From an uncultured Clostridia bacterium (GTDB taxonomy: Bacteria; Bacillota; Clostridia; Oscillospirales; Acutalibacteraceae): DNA of 9,797 nucleotides. Position 1 is the stretch's first letter, and the number at the start of each line of letters is the position of its first letter. The translations under genes and the position numbers were made by a program. Under the pieces are notes generated by a model. It did no database searches. It saw nothing but the letters and a program-made list of their open reading frames with translations, and had not been told where the DNA came from. The stretch lies in the NCBI GenBank assembly GCA_947168785.1, contig CAMVNL010000046.1, forward strand, positions 1 to 9,797, in the 5' to 3' direction. This document shows, piece after piece, positions 1-6,601 of this stretch.

Positions 1-555
1 CGCGAAGCCTCCCTCAAGGCCATGCAGCTTGCCAAGAAGAACGGCAACCCCGTGATCTTCGTGCTGGACTACCGCGCTTATAACTGGAAGAACAACGACG
101 AGATCGCCGTGTATTACTCCCTCGTGGCGGATAACGCCGATATGATCATCGGCTCCCGCCCCGAGTACGATCTGGCCGAGGGCCTGCTGGGGCTGGACGG
201 CACTGACAAGGCCTCCGCCGCCTATTGGTTCAACAAGGGCGCCAAGATCGTCATCGTCACCCACGGCAAAGAGGGCTCCACCGCCTATACATGCGACGGC
301 CAGGACTTCTCCATCAAGCCCTTCCCGGTGAAGCTCCTCAAGTCCTTTGGCGGCGGCGACGGCTATACCTCCGCCTTCCTGTTCAGCCTCTTTGAGGGCA
401 AGGAGATCATCGACTGCCTGGAGTTCGGCTCCGCTTCCGCCGCCATGCTGGTGGCCAGCCACGCCTGCAGCCAGGATATGCCCAGCGTTCAGCAGGTGAA
501 CGACTTCATTGCAAAAGAGAAGGCCGAATACGGCGAGATGGTGGCGAGGGTATAA
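1..555 (+). CDS. iolC: 5-dehydro-2-deoxygluconokinase, C-terminal part (start lies outside the window)
   Basis: This is the 3' part (184 codons plus stop) of a PfkB/ribokinase-family sugar kinase. The reading frame is open from base 1, so the gene begins upstream; the first in-frame ATG at 22 is internal. Fragment residues 115-123 read SFGGGDGYT, the family's C-terminal signature, with Asp120 as the expected catalytic base that activates the sugar hydroxyl. Bacillus IolC is about 325 residues, so somewhat over half is present. The assignment to 5-dehydro-2-deoxygluconate, rather than another sugar, rests on the family-like C-terminal sequence and on iolB, iolD, iolE and iolG following directly. 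The product would be 5-dehydro-2-deoxygluconate 6-phosphate, made in the cytoplasm with ATP. The stop codon is 3 bases before iolB, so the two are surely co-transcribed. Confidence 0.9.
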   Translation, partial: REASLKAMQLAKKNGNPVIFVLDYRAYNWKNNDEIAVYYSLVADNADMIIGSRPEYDLAEGLLGLDGTDKASAAYWFNKGAKIVIVTHGKEGSTAYTCDGQDFSIKPFPVKLLKSFGGGDGYTSAFLFSLFEGKEIIDCLEFGSASAAMLVASHACSQDMPSVQQVNDFIAKEKAEYGEMVARV

Positions 556-558
556 ATC

Positions 559-1329
559 ATGCTGGAATACCTGAAATATGATGAAAACAACGTGAAGACC
601 GTCTGCGAGATGGACGGCTTCCACGCCGATATGGGGATGAACATCTGGGTACGCATCCTGCAGCCCGGGCAGAAGCTGGAATTCTGTTCCGACACGCTGG
701 AGACCGCCGTGCTGCTGCTGGCGGGCCGGGTGAAGTTCTGCTGGGGCGACCGGTGCGAGGACTGCGCCCGTGAGAATCCCTTCGACCTGAAGCCCTGGAC
801 CCTGCACGTGAGCCGCAACTCCGCCTTCTGTGTGGAGGCTGTGGAGGAGAGCCGCGTGCTGATCCAGCAGACCGACAACGACAGGGAGTGGGAGCCCCGC
901 TTCTACACGCCGGAAAACTGCCTCTATCAGGAGTTCGGCAAGGGCCAGTGGGGCGGCGCGGGCCACCGGGTGGTCTCCACCATGTTCGACCCCGACAACG
1001 AGCCCGATTCCAACATGGTGCTGGGCGAGGTGTTCACCAAGGCCGGCAAGTGGAGCAGCTATCCGCCCCACCACCACCCCCAGCCGGAGGTCTATTATTA
1101 CGAGTTCGATAAGCCCCAGGGCTTCGGCGCCTGCTTCAACGGCGACGACGTGTATAAGACCGCCGACGGCTCCGCCTGCTACATCGAGCCCGGCAAGGAC
1201 CACCAGCAGGCCGCCGCGCCCGGCTATGAAATGTACTACGTATGGATGATCCGCCACATCGACGGCGACCCGTGGTACAAAACCACCCGCTTCGTCAGCC
1301 CGGAGCATGAGTGGCTGGTGAATCAATGA
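559..1329 (+). CDS. iolB: 5-deoxy-glucuronate isomerase
   Basis: This cytoplasmic isomerase converts 5-deoxy-D-glucuronate to 5-dehydro-2-deoxy-D-gluconate, the substrate of the kinase encoded just upstream. The protein is 256 residues, close to the roughly 270 of Bacillus IolB, and is a double-cupin fold. The cupin metal-binding cluster is visible as HHHPQPE at residues 171-177, followed by VYYYEFDKPQGFG, a very characteristic IolB stretch; His215 in KDHQQ is a likely further ligand. The start at 559 lies 3 bases after iolC with a GCGAGGG purine tract about 8 bases upstream. The last codons and the stop lie inside a 13-bp perfect inverted repeat (1319-1347), which is unusual. Function is inferred from family and operon context, both strong. 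Confidence 0.95.
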   Translation: MLEYLKYDENNVKTVCEMDGFHADMGMNIWVRILQPGQKLEFCSDTLETAVLLLAGRVKFCWGDRCEDCARENPFDLKPWTLHVSRNSAFCVEAVEESRVLIQQTDNDREWEPRFYTPENCLYQEFGKGQWGGAGHRVVSTMFDPDNEPDSNMVLGEVFTKAGKWSSYPPHHHPQPEVYYYEFDKPQGFGACFNGDDVYKTADGSACYIEPGKDHQQAAAPGYEMYYVWMIRHIDGDPWYKTTRFVSPEHEWLVNQ

Positions 1330-1347
1330 CATTCTGTCATTGATTCA
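1319..1347 (+). repeat. 13-bp perfect inverted repeat overlapping the iolB stop codon
   Basis: The left arm TGAATCAATGACA (1319-1331) and right arm TGTCATTGATTCA (1335-1347) are exact reverse complements around a 3-base loop, TTC. The last two sense codons and the stop of iolB lie in the left arm. No T-run follows, so this is not a standard intrinsic terminator; it more likely stabilises the 3' end of the upstream message or marks the edge of the repeat element that starts at 1348. Its loop TTC and the following TTGATT resemble the hairpin module at 4386-4410. Confidence 0.8.
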
Positions 1348-1506
1348 GTCGCAAGTCGTAAGTCGTGAGTCGTAAGTTCTGCCGGATAAGGTTGAATTAT
1401 TTCGATTCATTGCTTCTGACTTGTCTAATAAAAATAATTTTAATCACTTTAACTTTTTAATTTTCATTACTTACGACTTACGACTTATGACTCACGACTT
1501 ACGACT
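1348..1506. repeat. Inverted heptamer-repeat element between iolB and iolD
   Basis: This block makes up most of the 198-base spacer. The left arm repeats AGTCGTA/AGTCGTG in 7-base steps up to 1377; the right arm (1469-1506) repeats ACTTACG, ACTTATG and ACTCACG in 7-base steps. Bases 1354-1377 pair with 1483-1506 over 24 positions; the single mismatch would be a G-U pair in plus-strand RNA. The loop of 105 bases is AT-rich and holds no gene. A weak TTGCTT (1410-1415), 17 bases, AATAAT (1433-1438) promoter-like pair can be drawn in it but is not convincing. The right arm ends 8 bases before the iolD ribosome binding site. The repeat and its geometry are seen directly; any role in RNA processing is inference. 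Confidence 0.85.
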
Positions 1507-1513
1507 ATAAAAA

Positions 1514-1519
1514 AGGAGG
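1514..1519 (+). promoter_or_regulatory. Strong ribosome binding site of iolD
   Basis: AGGAGG lies 8 bases before the ATG at 1528, right after the downstream arm of the repeat element, and decides the iolD start. A stem formed by the flanking arms would end just upstream and leave this site free. Confidence 0.85.
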
Positions 1520-1527
1520 AATTCACC

Positions 1528-3447
1528 ATGTCCATCATGACCACCGGTCAGGCAATTGTCAAATTCCTTGACAACCAGTACGTCTCCTTCGACGGCGTGG
1601 AGAACAAGTTCGTGGAGGGCATCTTCACCATCTTCGGCCACGGCATCGTCTGCGGACTGGGCCAGGCGCTGGATGAGAACCCCGGCTCGCTGAAGGTATT
1701 TCAGGGGAAGAACGAGCAGGGGATGGCCCACGCCGCCACGTCCTTTGCCAAGCAGAACAACCGCCGCAAGATCATTGCCTGTTCCTCGTCCATCGGCCCC
1801 GGCGCGGCCAATATGATCACCGCCGCCGCCACCGCCACCGTCAACAATATCCCGCTGCTGCTGTTCCCGGCGGACGCCTTCGGCACCCGTCAGCCGGACC
1901 CCGTGCTGCAGCAGTTTGAGCAGTCCTATTCCCTAGCCGTCACCACCAACGACGCCTATAAGCCCGTGTGCCGTTACTGGGACCGCATCACCCGCCCCGA
2001 GCAGGTCATGAGCGCCCTGATGAACGCCATGCGCACCCTCACCGATACCGCCAACTGCGGCGCGGTGTGCATCGCCCTGTGCCAGGACGTGGAGGGCGAG
2101 AGCTACGACTTCCCGGACAGCTTCTTTGTCAAGCGCGTCCATAAAATCACCCGCATCACCCCCGACGCGGAGGAGATCGCCGACATCGCCGAGATCATTG
2201 CGAACGCCAAGAAGCCCCTGCTGATCGCGGGCGGCGGCGTGCGCTACTCCGAGGCCGGCGAGGCGGTGGAAGCCTTCGCCGAGAAATTCAACATTCCCTT
2301 CGCGGAGACCCAGTCCGGCAAGTCCGCCGTGCTGTCCTCCCATCCCTATAACCTGGGCGGCGTGGGCGTCACCGGCAATCTGGCCGCCAACACCATCGCC
2401 AAGGAGGCCGACGTCATCATCGGCGTGGGCACCCGCTTCTCCGACTTCACCACCGGCTCTAAGTCCCTGTTCCGGGAGGACGTGAAGGTGGTCACCATCA
2501 ACACCGACCGTTTCGACGCCTATAAGCTGGACGCCGTCAAGTGTGTGGCGGACGCGAAGAAGGCCGTCTGTGCCCTCTATGAAGCGCTGGAGGCCAAGGG
2601 CTACAAGGCCCCCTGGACCACCGAGATCGCCGACGCGAAGGCCGCGTGGGACGAGGAGATGAAGCGCCTTGCCGCCTATTCCTACGGCGAGGGCTTTGAG
2701 CCGCTGATCAAGGCCCGGTATGAGGAGACCATCCCGGAGTTCCTGAAGCTCTACGGCAGCGCCCTCACCCAGACCCAGGCGCTGGCCTACATCCGCGCCA
2801 ACATCGCGCCGGACGCCATCGCCGTGGCCGCCGCGGGCTCCCTTCCCGGCTGCATGCAGCGCATGTGGACCACCGACGCCCGCTATACTTATAATATGGA
2901 ATACGGCTACTCCTGCATGGGCTATGAGATCGCCGGGGCCCTCGGCTCCAAGCTGGCCGAGCCCGACAGGGAAGTCTACGCCTTCTGCGGCGACGGCAGC
3001 TACCTGATGCTCCACTCCGAGCTGGTCACGTCGATTCAGGAGGGCAAAAAGATCAACGTGCTGCTGTTCGACAACGCGGGGTTCGGCTGCATCAACAACC
3101 TGCAGATGAGCAACGGCATCGGCAACCTTGCCACGGAGTTCCGCAAGCGCGACGAGAACGGCAACCTGCTGGGCGACATCCTGCCCATCGACTTTGCCAT
3201 GTGCGCGGCGGGCTACGGCTGCAAGACCTATCGGGTGCGGACCATGGAGGACCTGGCCTTCGCGCTGGAGGACGCCAAGAAGCAGACCGTTTCCACCCTG
3301 CTTGATATCAAGGTGCTGCCCAAGACCATGACCGACGGCTACGGCGCATGGTGGCACGTGGGCATCGCCTCCACTTCCGGTAAACCTTCCGTCAGGAATG
3401 CTTATAACGAAAAAGAAAAAAATCTCAGTAAAGCGAGGAAATACTGA
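1528..3447 (+). CDS. iolD: 3D-(3,5/4)-trihydroxycyclohexane-1,2-dione hydrolase
   Basis: This thiamine-diphosphate enzyme opens the six-membered ring of 3D-trihydroxycyclohexane-1,2-dione to 5-deoxy-D-glucuronate, the ring-cleavage step of inositol breakdown. At 639 residues it matches Bacillus IolD (about 637). It has the three-domain layout of the acetolactate-synthase-like family. In the N-terminal Pyr domain the activating glutamate is Glu63 in NEQGMAHAA; the middle domain contains LLIAGGGVRYSEAG; the C-terminal PP domain has GDGS at 488-491 and DNAGFGCINN at 515-524, the ThDP and Mg-binding motif. The start is fixed by AGGAGG 8 bases upstream. It is the first gene after the heptamer-repeat spacer and its stop is 1 base before the iolE start. 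A 585-residue opposite-strand frame over it is a composition artefact. Confidence 0.96.
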   Translation: MSIMTTGQAIVKFLDNQYVSFDGVENKFVEGIFTIFGHGIVCGLGQALDENPGSLKVFQGKNEQGMAHAATSFAKQNNRRKIIACSSSIGPGAANMITAAATATVNNIPLLLFPADAFGTRQPDPVLQQFEQSYSLAVTTNDAYKPVCRYWDRITRPEQVMSALMNAMRTLTDTANCGAVCIALCQDVEGESYDFPDSFFVKRVHKITRITPDAEEIADIAEIIANAKKPLLIAGGGVRYSEAGEAVEAFAEKFNIPFAETQSGKSAVLSSHPYNLGGVGVTGNLAANTIAKEADVIIGVGTRFSDFTTGSKSLFREDVKVVTINTDRFDAYKLDAVKCVADAKKAVCALYEALEAKGYKAPWTTEIADAKAAWDEEMKRLAAYSYGEGFEPLIKARYEETIPEFLKLYGSALTQTQALAYIRANIAPDAIAVAAAGSLPGCMQRMWTTDARYTYNMEYGYSCMGYEIAGALGSKLAEPDREVYAFCGDGSYLMLHSELVTSIQEGKKINVLLFDNAGFGCINNLQMSNGIGNLATEFRKRDENGNLLGDILPIDFAMCAAGYGCKTYRVRTMEDLAFALEDAKKQTVSTLLDIKVLPKTMTDGYGAWWHVGIASTSGKPSVRNAYNEKEKNLSKARKY

Positions 3448-3448
3448 T

Positions 3449-4342
3449 ATGCTGGACAAGAACAAAGTCAAACTCGGCATTGCCCCCATCGGCTGGACCA
3501 ACGACGACATGCCGGACCTCGGCGCGGAGAACACCTTCGAGCAGTGCGTTTCCGAAATGGCGCTGGCGGGCTTCACCGGCTGCGAGGTGGGCAACAAGTA
3601 CCCCAAGGACCCGGCCGTCCTGAAAAAGGCGCTGGACCTGCGCGGCATGCAGATCTGCAACGCGTGGTTCTCCTCCTTCCTCATCACCAAGCCCTATGAG
3701 GAAGTGGAAGCGGACTTCATCAAGCACATCACCTTCTTAAAGGAGATGGGCGCGAAGGTGGTGGGCATCTCCGAGCAGAGCTACTCCATCCAGGGCACGG
3801 ATAAGCCCATCTTTGAGGCGAAATACGTGATGAACGACGAGGAGTGGGACGTGTTCTGCAAGGGCCTCAACAAGCTCGGCAAGACCGCCAAGGATATGGG
3901 CATCGCCCTGACCCTCCACCATCACATGGGTACCGTCGTGCAGACGGAGGCCGAGATCGACCGCATGATGGAAAATACCGATCCCGAGCTGTTCAGCCTG
4001 CTGTTCGACTCCGGCCATCTGGCCTACTGCGGCGAGGACTATATGTCCGTGCTGAAGAAGTACGCAAAGCGCATCAAGCACGTCCACCTGAAGGATATCC
4101 GCCCCGACGTGATCGCCAAGGTCAAGGCGGAGCATAAGAGCTTTCTGCAGGGTGTGCGCATGGGCACCTTCACTGTCCCCGGCGACGGCGCCATCGACTT
4201 TGCCCCCATCTTCGACGTGCTGGCCGAGACCGGCTATGAAGGCTACGTCCTCGTGGAAGCCGAGCAGGACCCCGCCATCGCCAATCCCTTCGAGTACGCT
4301 CTCAAGGCGAGAAAGTACATCGCGGAGAAAGCGGGACTGTAA
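3449..4342 (+). CDS. iolE: Myo-inosose-2 dehydratase
   Basis: This enzyme removes water from 2-keto-myo-inositol to give 3D-trihydroxycyclohexane-1,2-dione, feeding IolD. It is a xylose-isomerase-like TIM barrel of 297 residues, the usual IolE length. Visible blocks are GIAPIGWTNDD near the N terminus, HHHMGT at 157-162, FDSGH at 186-190, HVHLKD at 211-216 and VEAEQD at 269-274; the Asp, His and Glu residues in these are the expected divalent-metal ligands. I chose the ATG at 3449 over an earlier in-frame ATG at 3398: the later one gives the family length, sits 10 bases after GAGG (3435-3438) and follows the iolD stop by one base, whereas the earlier one would add 17 lysine-rich residues read inside iolD. 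Translation is probably coupled to iolD. Confidence 0.94.
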   Translation: MLDKNKVKLGIAPIGWTNDDMPDLGAENTFEQCVSEMALAGFTGCEVGNKYPKDPAVLKKALDLRGMQICNAWFSSFLITKPYEEVEADFIKHITFLKEMGAKVVGISEQSYSIQGTDKPIFEAKYVMNDEEWDVFCKGLNKLGKTAKDMGIALTLHHHMGTVVQTEAEIDRMMENTDPELFSLLFDSGHLAYCGEDYMSVLKKYAKRIKHVHLKDIRPDVIAKVKAEHKSFLQGVRMGTFTVPGDGAIDFAPIFDVLAETGYEGYVLVEAEQDPAIANPFEYALKARKYIAEKAGL

Positions 4343-4351
4343 TTTTCTGAA

Positions 4352-4382
4352 TTAAAAAGTTAAAAGTTGAAAGTTAAAAGTT
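4352..4382 (+). repeat. Upstream heptamer arm of the iolE-mmsA spacer element
   Basis: This is a run of 7-base steps of the type AGTTAAA/AGTTGAA. Bases 4363-4382 read AAAGTTGAAAGTTAAAAGTT, identical to 6179-6198 in front of the four-helix-bundle gene, and are the exact reverse complement of 4501-4520, 4562-4581 and 4623-4642. The spacer can therefore fold onto any of three downstream arms. Confidence 0.9.
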
Positions 4383-4385
4383 ACA

Positions 4386-4410
4386 ATTCGGAAGTCCTTC
4401 GGACTTGATT
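4386..4410 (+). repeat. 25-base hairpin module, copy 1 (AAGTCC / TTC loop / GGACTT)
   Basis: ATTCGG is followed by the stem AAGTCC (4392-4397), loop TTC and stem GGACTT (4401-4406), then GATT. The same module occurs on the opposite strand at 6577-6601. The two copies agree at 21 of 25 positions and the four differences are two compensated base pairs, which supports selection on the folded form. It lies 3 bases inside the heptamer arm. The remainder of the spacer up to 4450 is AT-rich, with an isolated TATAAT at 4445-4450 and no convincing -35 box. Confidence 0.75.
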
Positions 4411-4449
4411 TTAATGAAAAATATTTATTTTATTTCTATCTTATTATAA

Positions 4450-4643
4450 TTTCAACTTTATAGAATGAATGTGGGCAAAACGCTCCGTATTTCAACTTCC
4501 AACTTTTAACTTTCAACTTTATTAATGGGTGTGGGCAAAGCCCACCATCCTTTCAACTTTCAACTTTTAACTTTCAACTTTATTAATGGGTGTGGGCAAA
4601 GCCCACCATCCTTTCAACTTTCAACTTTTAACTTTCAACTTTA
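4450..4643 (+). repeat. 61-bp tandem repeat with heptamer block and GTGGGC hairpin
   Basis: Two full units lie at 4490-4550 and 4551-4611 (60 of 61 bases the same), followed by a partial third unit at 4612-4643. A diverged 40-base part-copy precedes them at 4450-4489. Each full unit has a block of TTCAACT-type heptamers followed by a small hairpin, GTGGGC, loop AAA, GCCCAC. The hairpin pairing is lost in the diverged first copy. The last unit stops after the heptamers and runs into the mmsA ribosome binding site. The near identity implies recent duplication; copy number may vary between strains. Confidence 0.9.
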
Positions 4644-4664
4644 TAAGAAAGGATCATTTCAAAA

Positions 4665-6170
4665 ATGGCAGAAAAACTCAAGTATTTTTGCAACGGTCAG
4701 TACGTAGAATCCAAGACTGACAAGTATTACGACCTGCACAACCCCTCCACCGGCGAAATCACCGGTTATGCGCCCTGCTGCACGGCGGACGAAGTGAACG
4801 CCGCCATCGCAGCTGCCAAGGCCGCCTATCCGGGCTGGAGCAGCACACCCGCCATCAAGCGTTCCCAGATCCTCTATAAGGTCCGCGATCTGCTGATCGA
4901 GCACATGGAAGAGCTGACCTACCTGGTCGCCGAAGAGAACGGCAAGTGCTGGGCGGAGGCCGAAGGCGACGTGCTGAAGGCCAAGGAAGGCACGGAGCTG
5001 GCCTGCCAGGTCCCCAGCCTCATGATGGGCGAGAGCATCATGGACGCTTCCCGCGGCTATGACACTACCCTCTACCGTGAGTCCATGGGCGTGTTCGCCG
5101 GCATCGTACCGGTGAACTTCCCGGCCATGATCCCCTTCGGCTGGATGACCCCCGTGTGTGTGGCCTGCGGCAACACCATGGTGCTGAAGGCAGCCTCCCT
5201 GACCCCCCGCACGGCCCTTCGCATCGCCGAGCTGTATAAAGAGGCCGGTATGCCGGACGGCGTTATCAACGTGGTGACCTGCTCCAGAAACGAGATCGAC
5301 GTGATCCTCGAGCATCCGGACGTCAAGGGCATCACCTTCGTGGGCTCCACGCCTGTCGGCAAGAAGATCTATGAGAAGGCCGCCCGCAACGGCAAGCGCG
5401 TCCAGTGCCTGTGCCAGGCCAAGAACCGCGCCCTCGTCATGAGCGATACGCCCATCGAGCGCACCGTGGCCGGCGTTATCAACTCCGCTTTCGGCTGCGC
5501 CGGACAGCGCTGCATGGCTCTTTCCGCCTGCGTGGTGGAGGACGCCATCGCGGATCAGTTCGTCGCCGAGCTGAAAAAGCAGGCCAGCCAGATCAAGGTC
5601 GGCCCTGCCTATGACAAGACCAGCAAGCTGGGCCCGATCACTTACGAAAAGCATTTCCATGAAGTCCTCGCCGACATCGACAAGGGCGTCGCGGAAGGCG
5701 CCGAGCTGGTGCTGGACGGCCGCAACTGCAAGGTGGAAGGCTTCGAGAACGGTTATTACGTCGGCCCCACGATCTTCGACCACGTGGAAGAGGATATGAC
5801 CATCGGCAGAGACGAGGTCTTCGGCCCGGTGCTGTGCATCAAGCGCTGCAAGGACTTCAAAGAGGGTCTTGCCAAGATGAACGCCAACCCCTACGCCAAC
5901 GGCTCCGTCATCTTCACCCAGAACGGCTACTTCGCCCGTGAGTTCGTCCGTCATACGGACGGCGGCATGGTCGGCGTGAACGTGGGCATCCCGGTGCCGA
6001 TCGGATTCTTCCCCTTCGCCGGTCATAAGGACAGCTTCTTCGGCGATCTCCACTGCCTGGGCAAAGACGCCTACCGCTTCTTCACCGAGAGCAAGTGCGT
6101 CACCACCCGCTGGTTTGACGAAGAGGAAAAGACGAACACGAACGTCTCTACCTGGGACGGCACTATCTGA
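4665..6170 (+). CDS. mmsA: CoA-acylating (methyl)malonate-semialdehyde dehydrogenase
   Basis: This NAD-dependent aldehyde dehydrogenase converts malonic semialdehyde (or methylmalonic semialdehyde) plus CoA to acetyl-CoA (or propionyl-CoA), CO2 and NADH. In an iol operon it is the iolA function. It is 501 residues against about 487 for Bacillus IolA. Features: GVFAGIVPVNFPAMIPF in the cofactor domain, FVGSTPVGKKIY before the active site, AGQRCMA with catalytic Cys283, and near the end VNVGIPVPIGFFPFAGHKDSFFGDLH, all typical of MmsA rather than general aldehyde dehydrogenases. The segment at 248-255 reads CLCQAKNR where I recall ALGGAKNH in Bacillus; Asn254, typical of this CoA-dependent branch, is kept. 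The C terminus runs somewhat past Bacillus IolA, ending VSTWDGTI. The start follows AAAGGA by 11 bases. Family assignment is strong; which aldehyde is used is inferred from the operon. Confidence 0.92.
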   Translation: MAEKLKYFCNGQYVESKTDKYYDLHNPSTGEITGYAPCCTADEVNAAIAAAKAAYPGWSSTPAIKRSQILYKVRDLLIEHMEELTYLVAEENGKCWAEAEGDVLKAKEGTELACQVPSLMMGESIMDASRGYDTTLYRESMGVFAGIVPVNFPAMIPFGWMTPVCVACGNTMVLKAASLTPRTALRIAELYKEAGMPDGVINVVTCSRNEIDVILEHPDVKGITFVGSTPVGKKIYEKAARNGKRVQCLCQAKNRALVMSDTPIERTVAGVINSAFGCAGQRCMALSACVVEDAIADQFVAELKKQASQIKVGPAYDKTSKLGPITYEKHFHEVLADIDKGVAEGAELVLDGRNCKVEGFENGYYVGPTIFDHVEEDMTIGRDEVFGPVLCIKRCKDFKEGLAKMNANPYANGSVIFTQNGYFAREFVRHTDGGMVGVNVGIPVPIGFFPFAGHKDSFFGDLHCLGKDAYRFFTESKCVTTRWFDEEEKTNTNVSTWDGTI

Positions 6171-6198
6171 AAAAGTTAAAAGTTGAAAGTTAAAAGTT
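6171..6198 (+). repeat. Left inverted heptamer arm of the IVS-family gene cassette
   Basis: Four steps of AGTTAAA/AGTTGAA begin on the base after the mmsA stop codon. The last 20 bases (6179-6198) equal 4363-4382 and pair perfectly with 6612-6631 on the far side of the small gene, leaving a 413-base loop. Confidence 0.9.
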
Positions 6199-6201
6199 CA
6201 A

Positions 6202-6567
6202 ATGAATGTTGCGAAAGAGAAAGCAATCCATTTTGCTGTGCGAATCGTGAATTTGCAGAAGTTTCTTGTGCGTGAGTTCAAGGAATACACTCTGTCAAAT
6301 CAAGTTTTGCGTTCCGGAACCAGCATCGGAGCAAATATTGCGGAAGCGGAATCTGCAATTTCTGAAAGAGATTTTTTATCAAAGATATATATTTCTCTGA
6401 AAGAAACGTCTGAAACCTTGTATTGGTTAGAGCTTTTGCACAGGACTAATTATCTGACAGATAAACAGTATCGCAGTTTGTATTCGGAGTGTATGGAAAT
6501 CAAAAGAATATTGACCGCAACGACAAAAACACTGTCCAAAAAACTGATCGTAAAAGCAGACGATTAA
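6202..6567 (+). CDS. Four-helix-bundle protein of the 23S rRNA intervening-sequence family
   Basis: The 121-residue protein has the family's pattern: a helix with FAVRIVNLQKFL (11-22), the signature LRSGTSIGANIAEAE (36-50), then ERDFLSKIYISLKETSETLYWLELL (55-79), followed by two more amphipathic helices and a basic end. There is no signal peptide or membrane segment. Relatives are encoded in intervening sequences of 23S rRNA genes and are structurally related to the Avd accessory protein of diversity-generating retroelements; they form oligomers and may bind nucleic acid, but their function is not established. Here no rRNA or reverse transcriptase is nearby. The gene uses AAA, TTT, ATA and AGA codons that the flanking iol genes avoid, pointing to foreign origin. 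No good ribosome binding site precedes the ATG, which lies 3 bases after the repeat arm and 31 bases after the mmsA stop, so translation may depend on coupling. Confidence 0.88.
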   Translation: MNVAKEKAIHFAVRIVNLQKFLVREFKEYTLSNQVLRSGTSIGANIAEAESAISERDFLSKIYISLKETSETLYWLELLHRTNYLTDKQYRSLYSECMEIKRILTATTKTLSKKLIVKADD

Positions 6568-6576
6568 ACGTAATAT

Positions 6577-6601
6577 AATCAACCCCGAAGGGGTTCCGAA
6601 T
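6577..6601 (-). repeat. 25-base hairpin module, copy 2 (AACCCC / GAA loop / GGGGTT on plus strand)
   Basis: On the plus strand, AACCCC (6581-6586), GAA and GGGGTT (6590-6595) form a 6-bp stem, flanked by AATC before and CCGAAT after. Read on the minus strand it is the same module as 4386-4410: identical flanks and loop, with both differing stem positions compensated. It starts 9 bases after the stop codon of the four-helix-bundle gene and abuts the right heptamer arm. No T-run follows on the plus strand, so read-through into iolG is expected. Confidence 0.75.

Noticed and set aside
3398..3448. Earlier in-frame start for iolE inside the iolD end
   Set aside because: It adds 17 lysine-rich residues not expected in the family and lacks a good ribosome binding site; the 3449 start gives 297 residues with GAGG 10 bases upstream.
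1933..3690. Long minus-strand open frame (585 codons) opposite iolD and iolE
   Set aside because: It mirrors GC-rich codon bias of the plus genes, its product is low-complexity G/A/V/H-rich, and iolD and iolE are clear family members on the other strand.
4441..4460. Promoter around the TATAAT at 4445-4450
   Set aside because: No -35 box at 16-18 bases and the whole stretch is AT-rich, so the match is expected by chance.
4490..4643. CRISPR-like array
   Set aside because: The whole 61-base period is repeated, including the part that would be the spacer, so there are no variable spacers, and no cas genes are present.
4525..4707. Open frame of 60 codons across the tandem repeat and mmsA start
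   Set aside because: It translates repeat DNA and overlaps the mmsA start in another frame; no ribosome binding site or family resemblance.
4659..6053. Minus-strand open frame of 464 codons opposite mmsA
   Set aside because: Same compositional shadow effect; no recognisable domain, and mmsA has full family motifs.
6202..6567. Avd-type accessory gene of a diversity-generating retroelement
   Set aside because: The fold is related, but the RSGTSIGAN signature fits the IVS branch and there is no reverse transcriptase, template repeat or variable repeat in the window.
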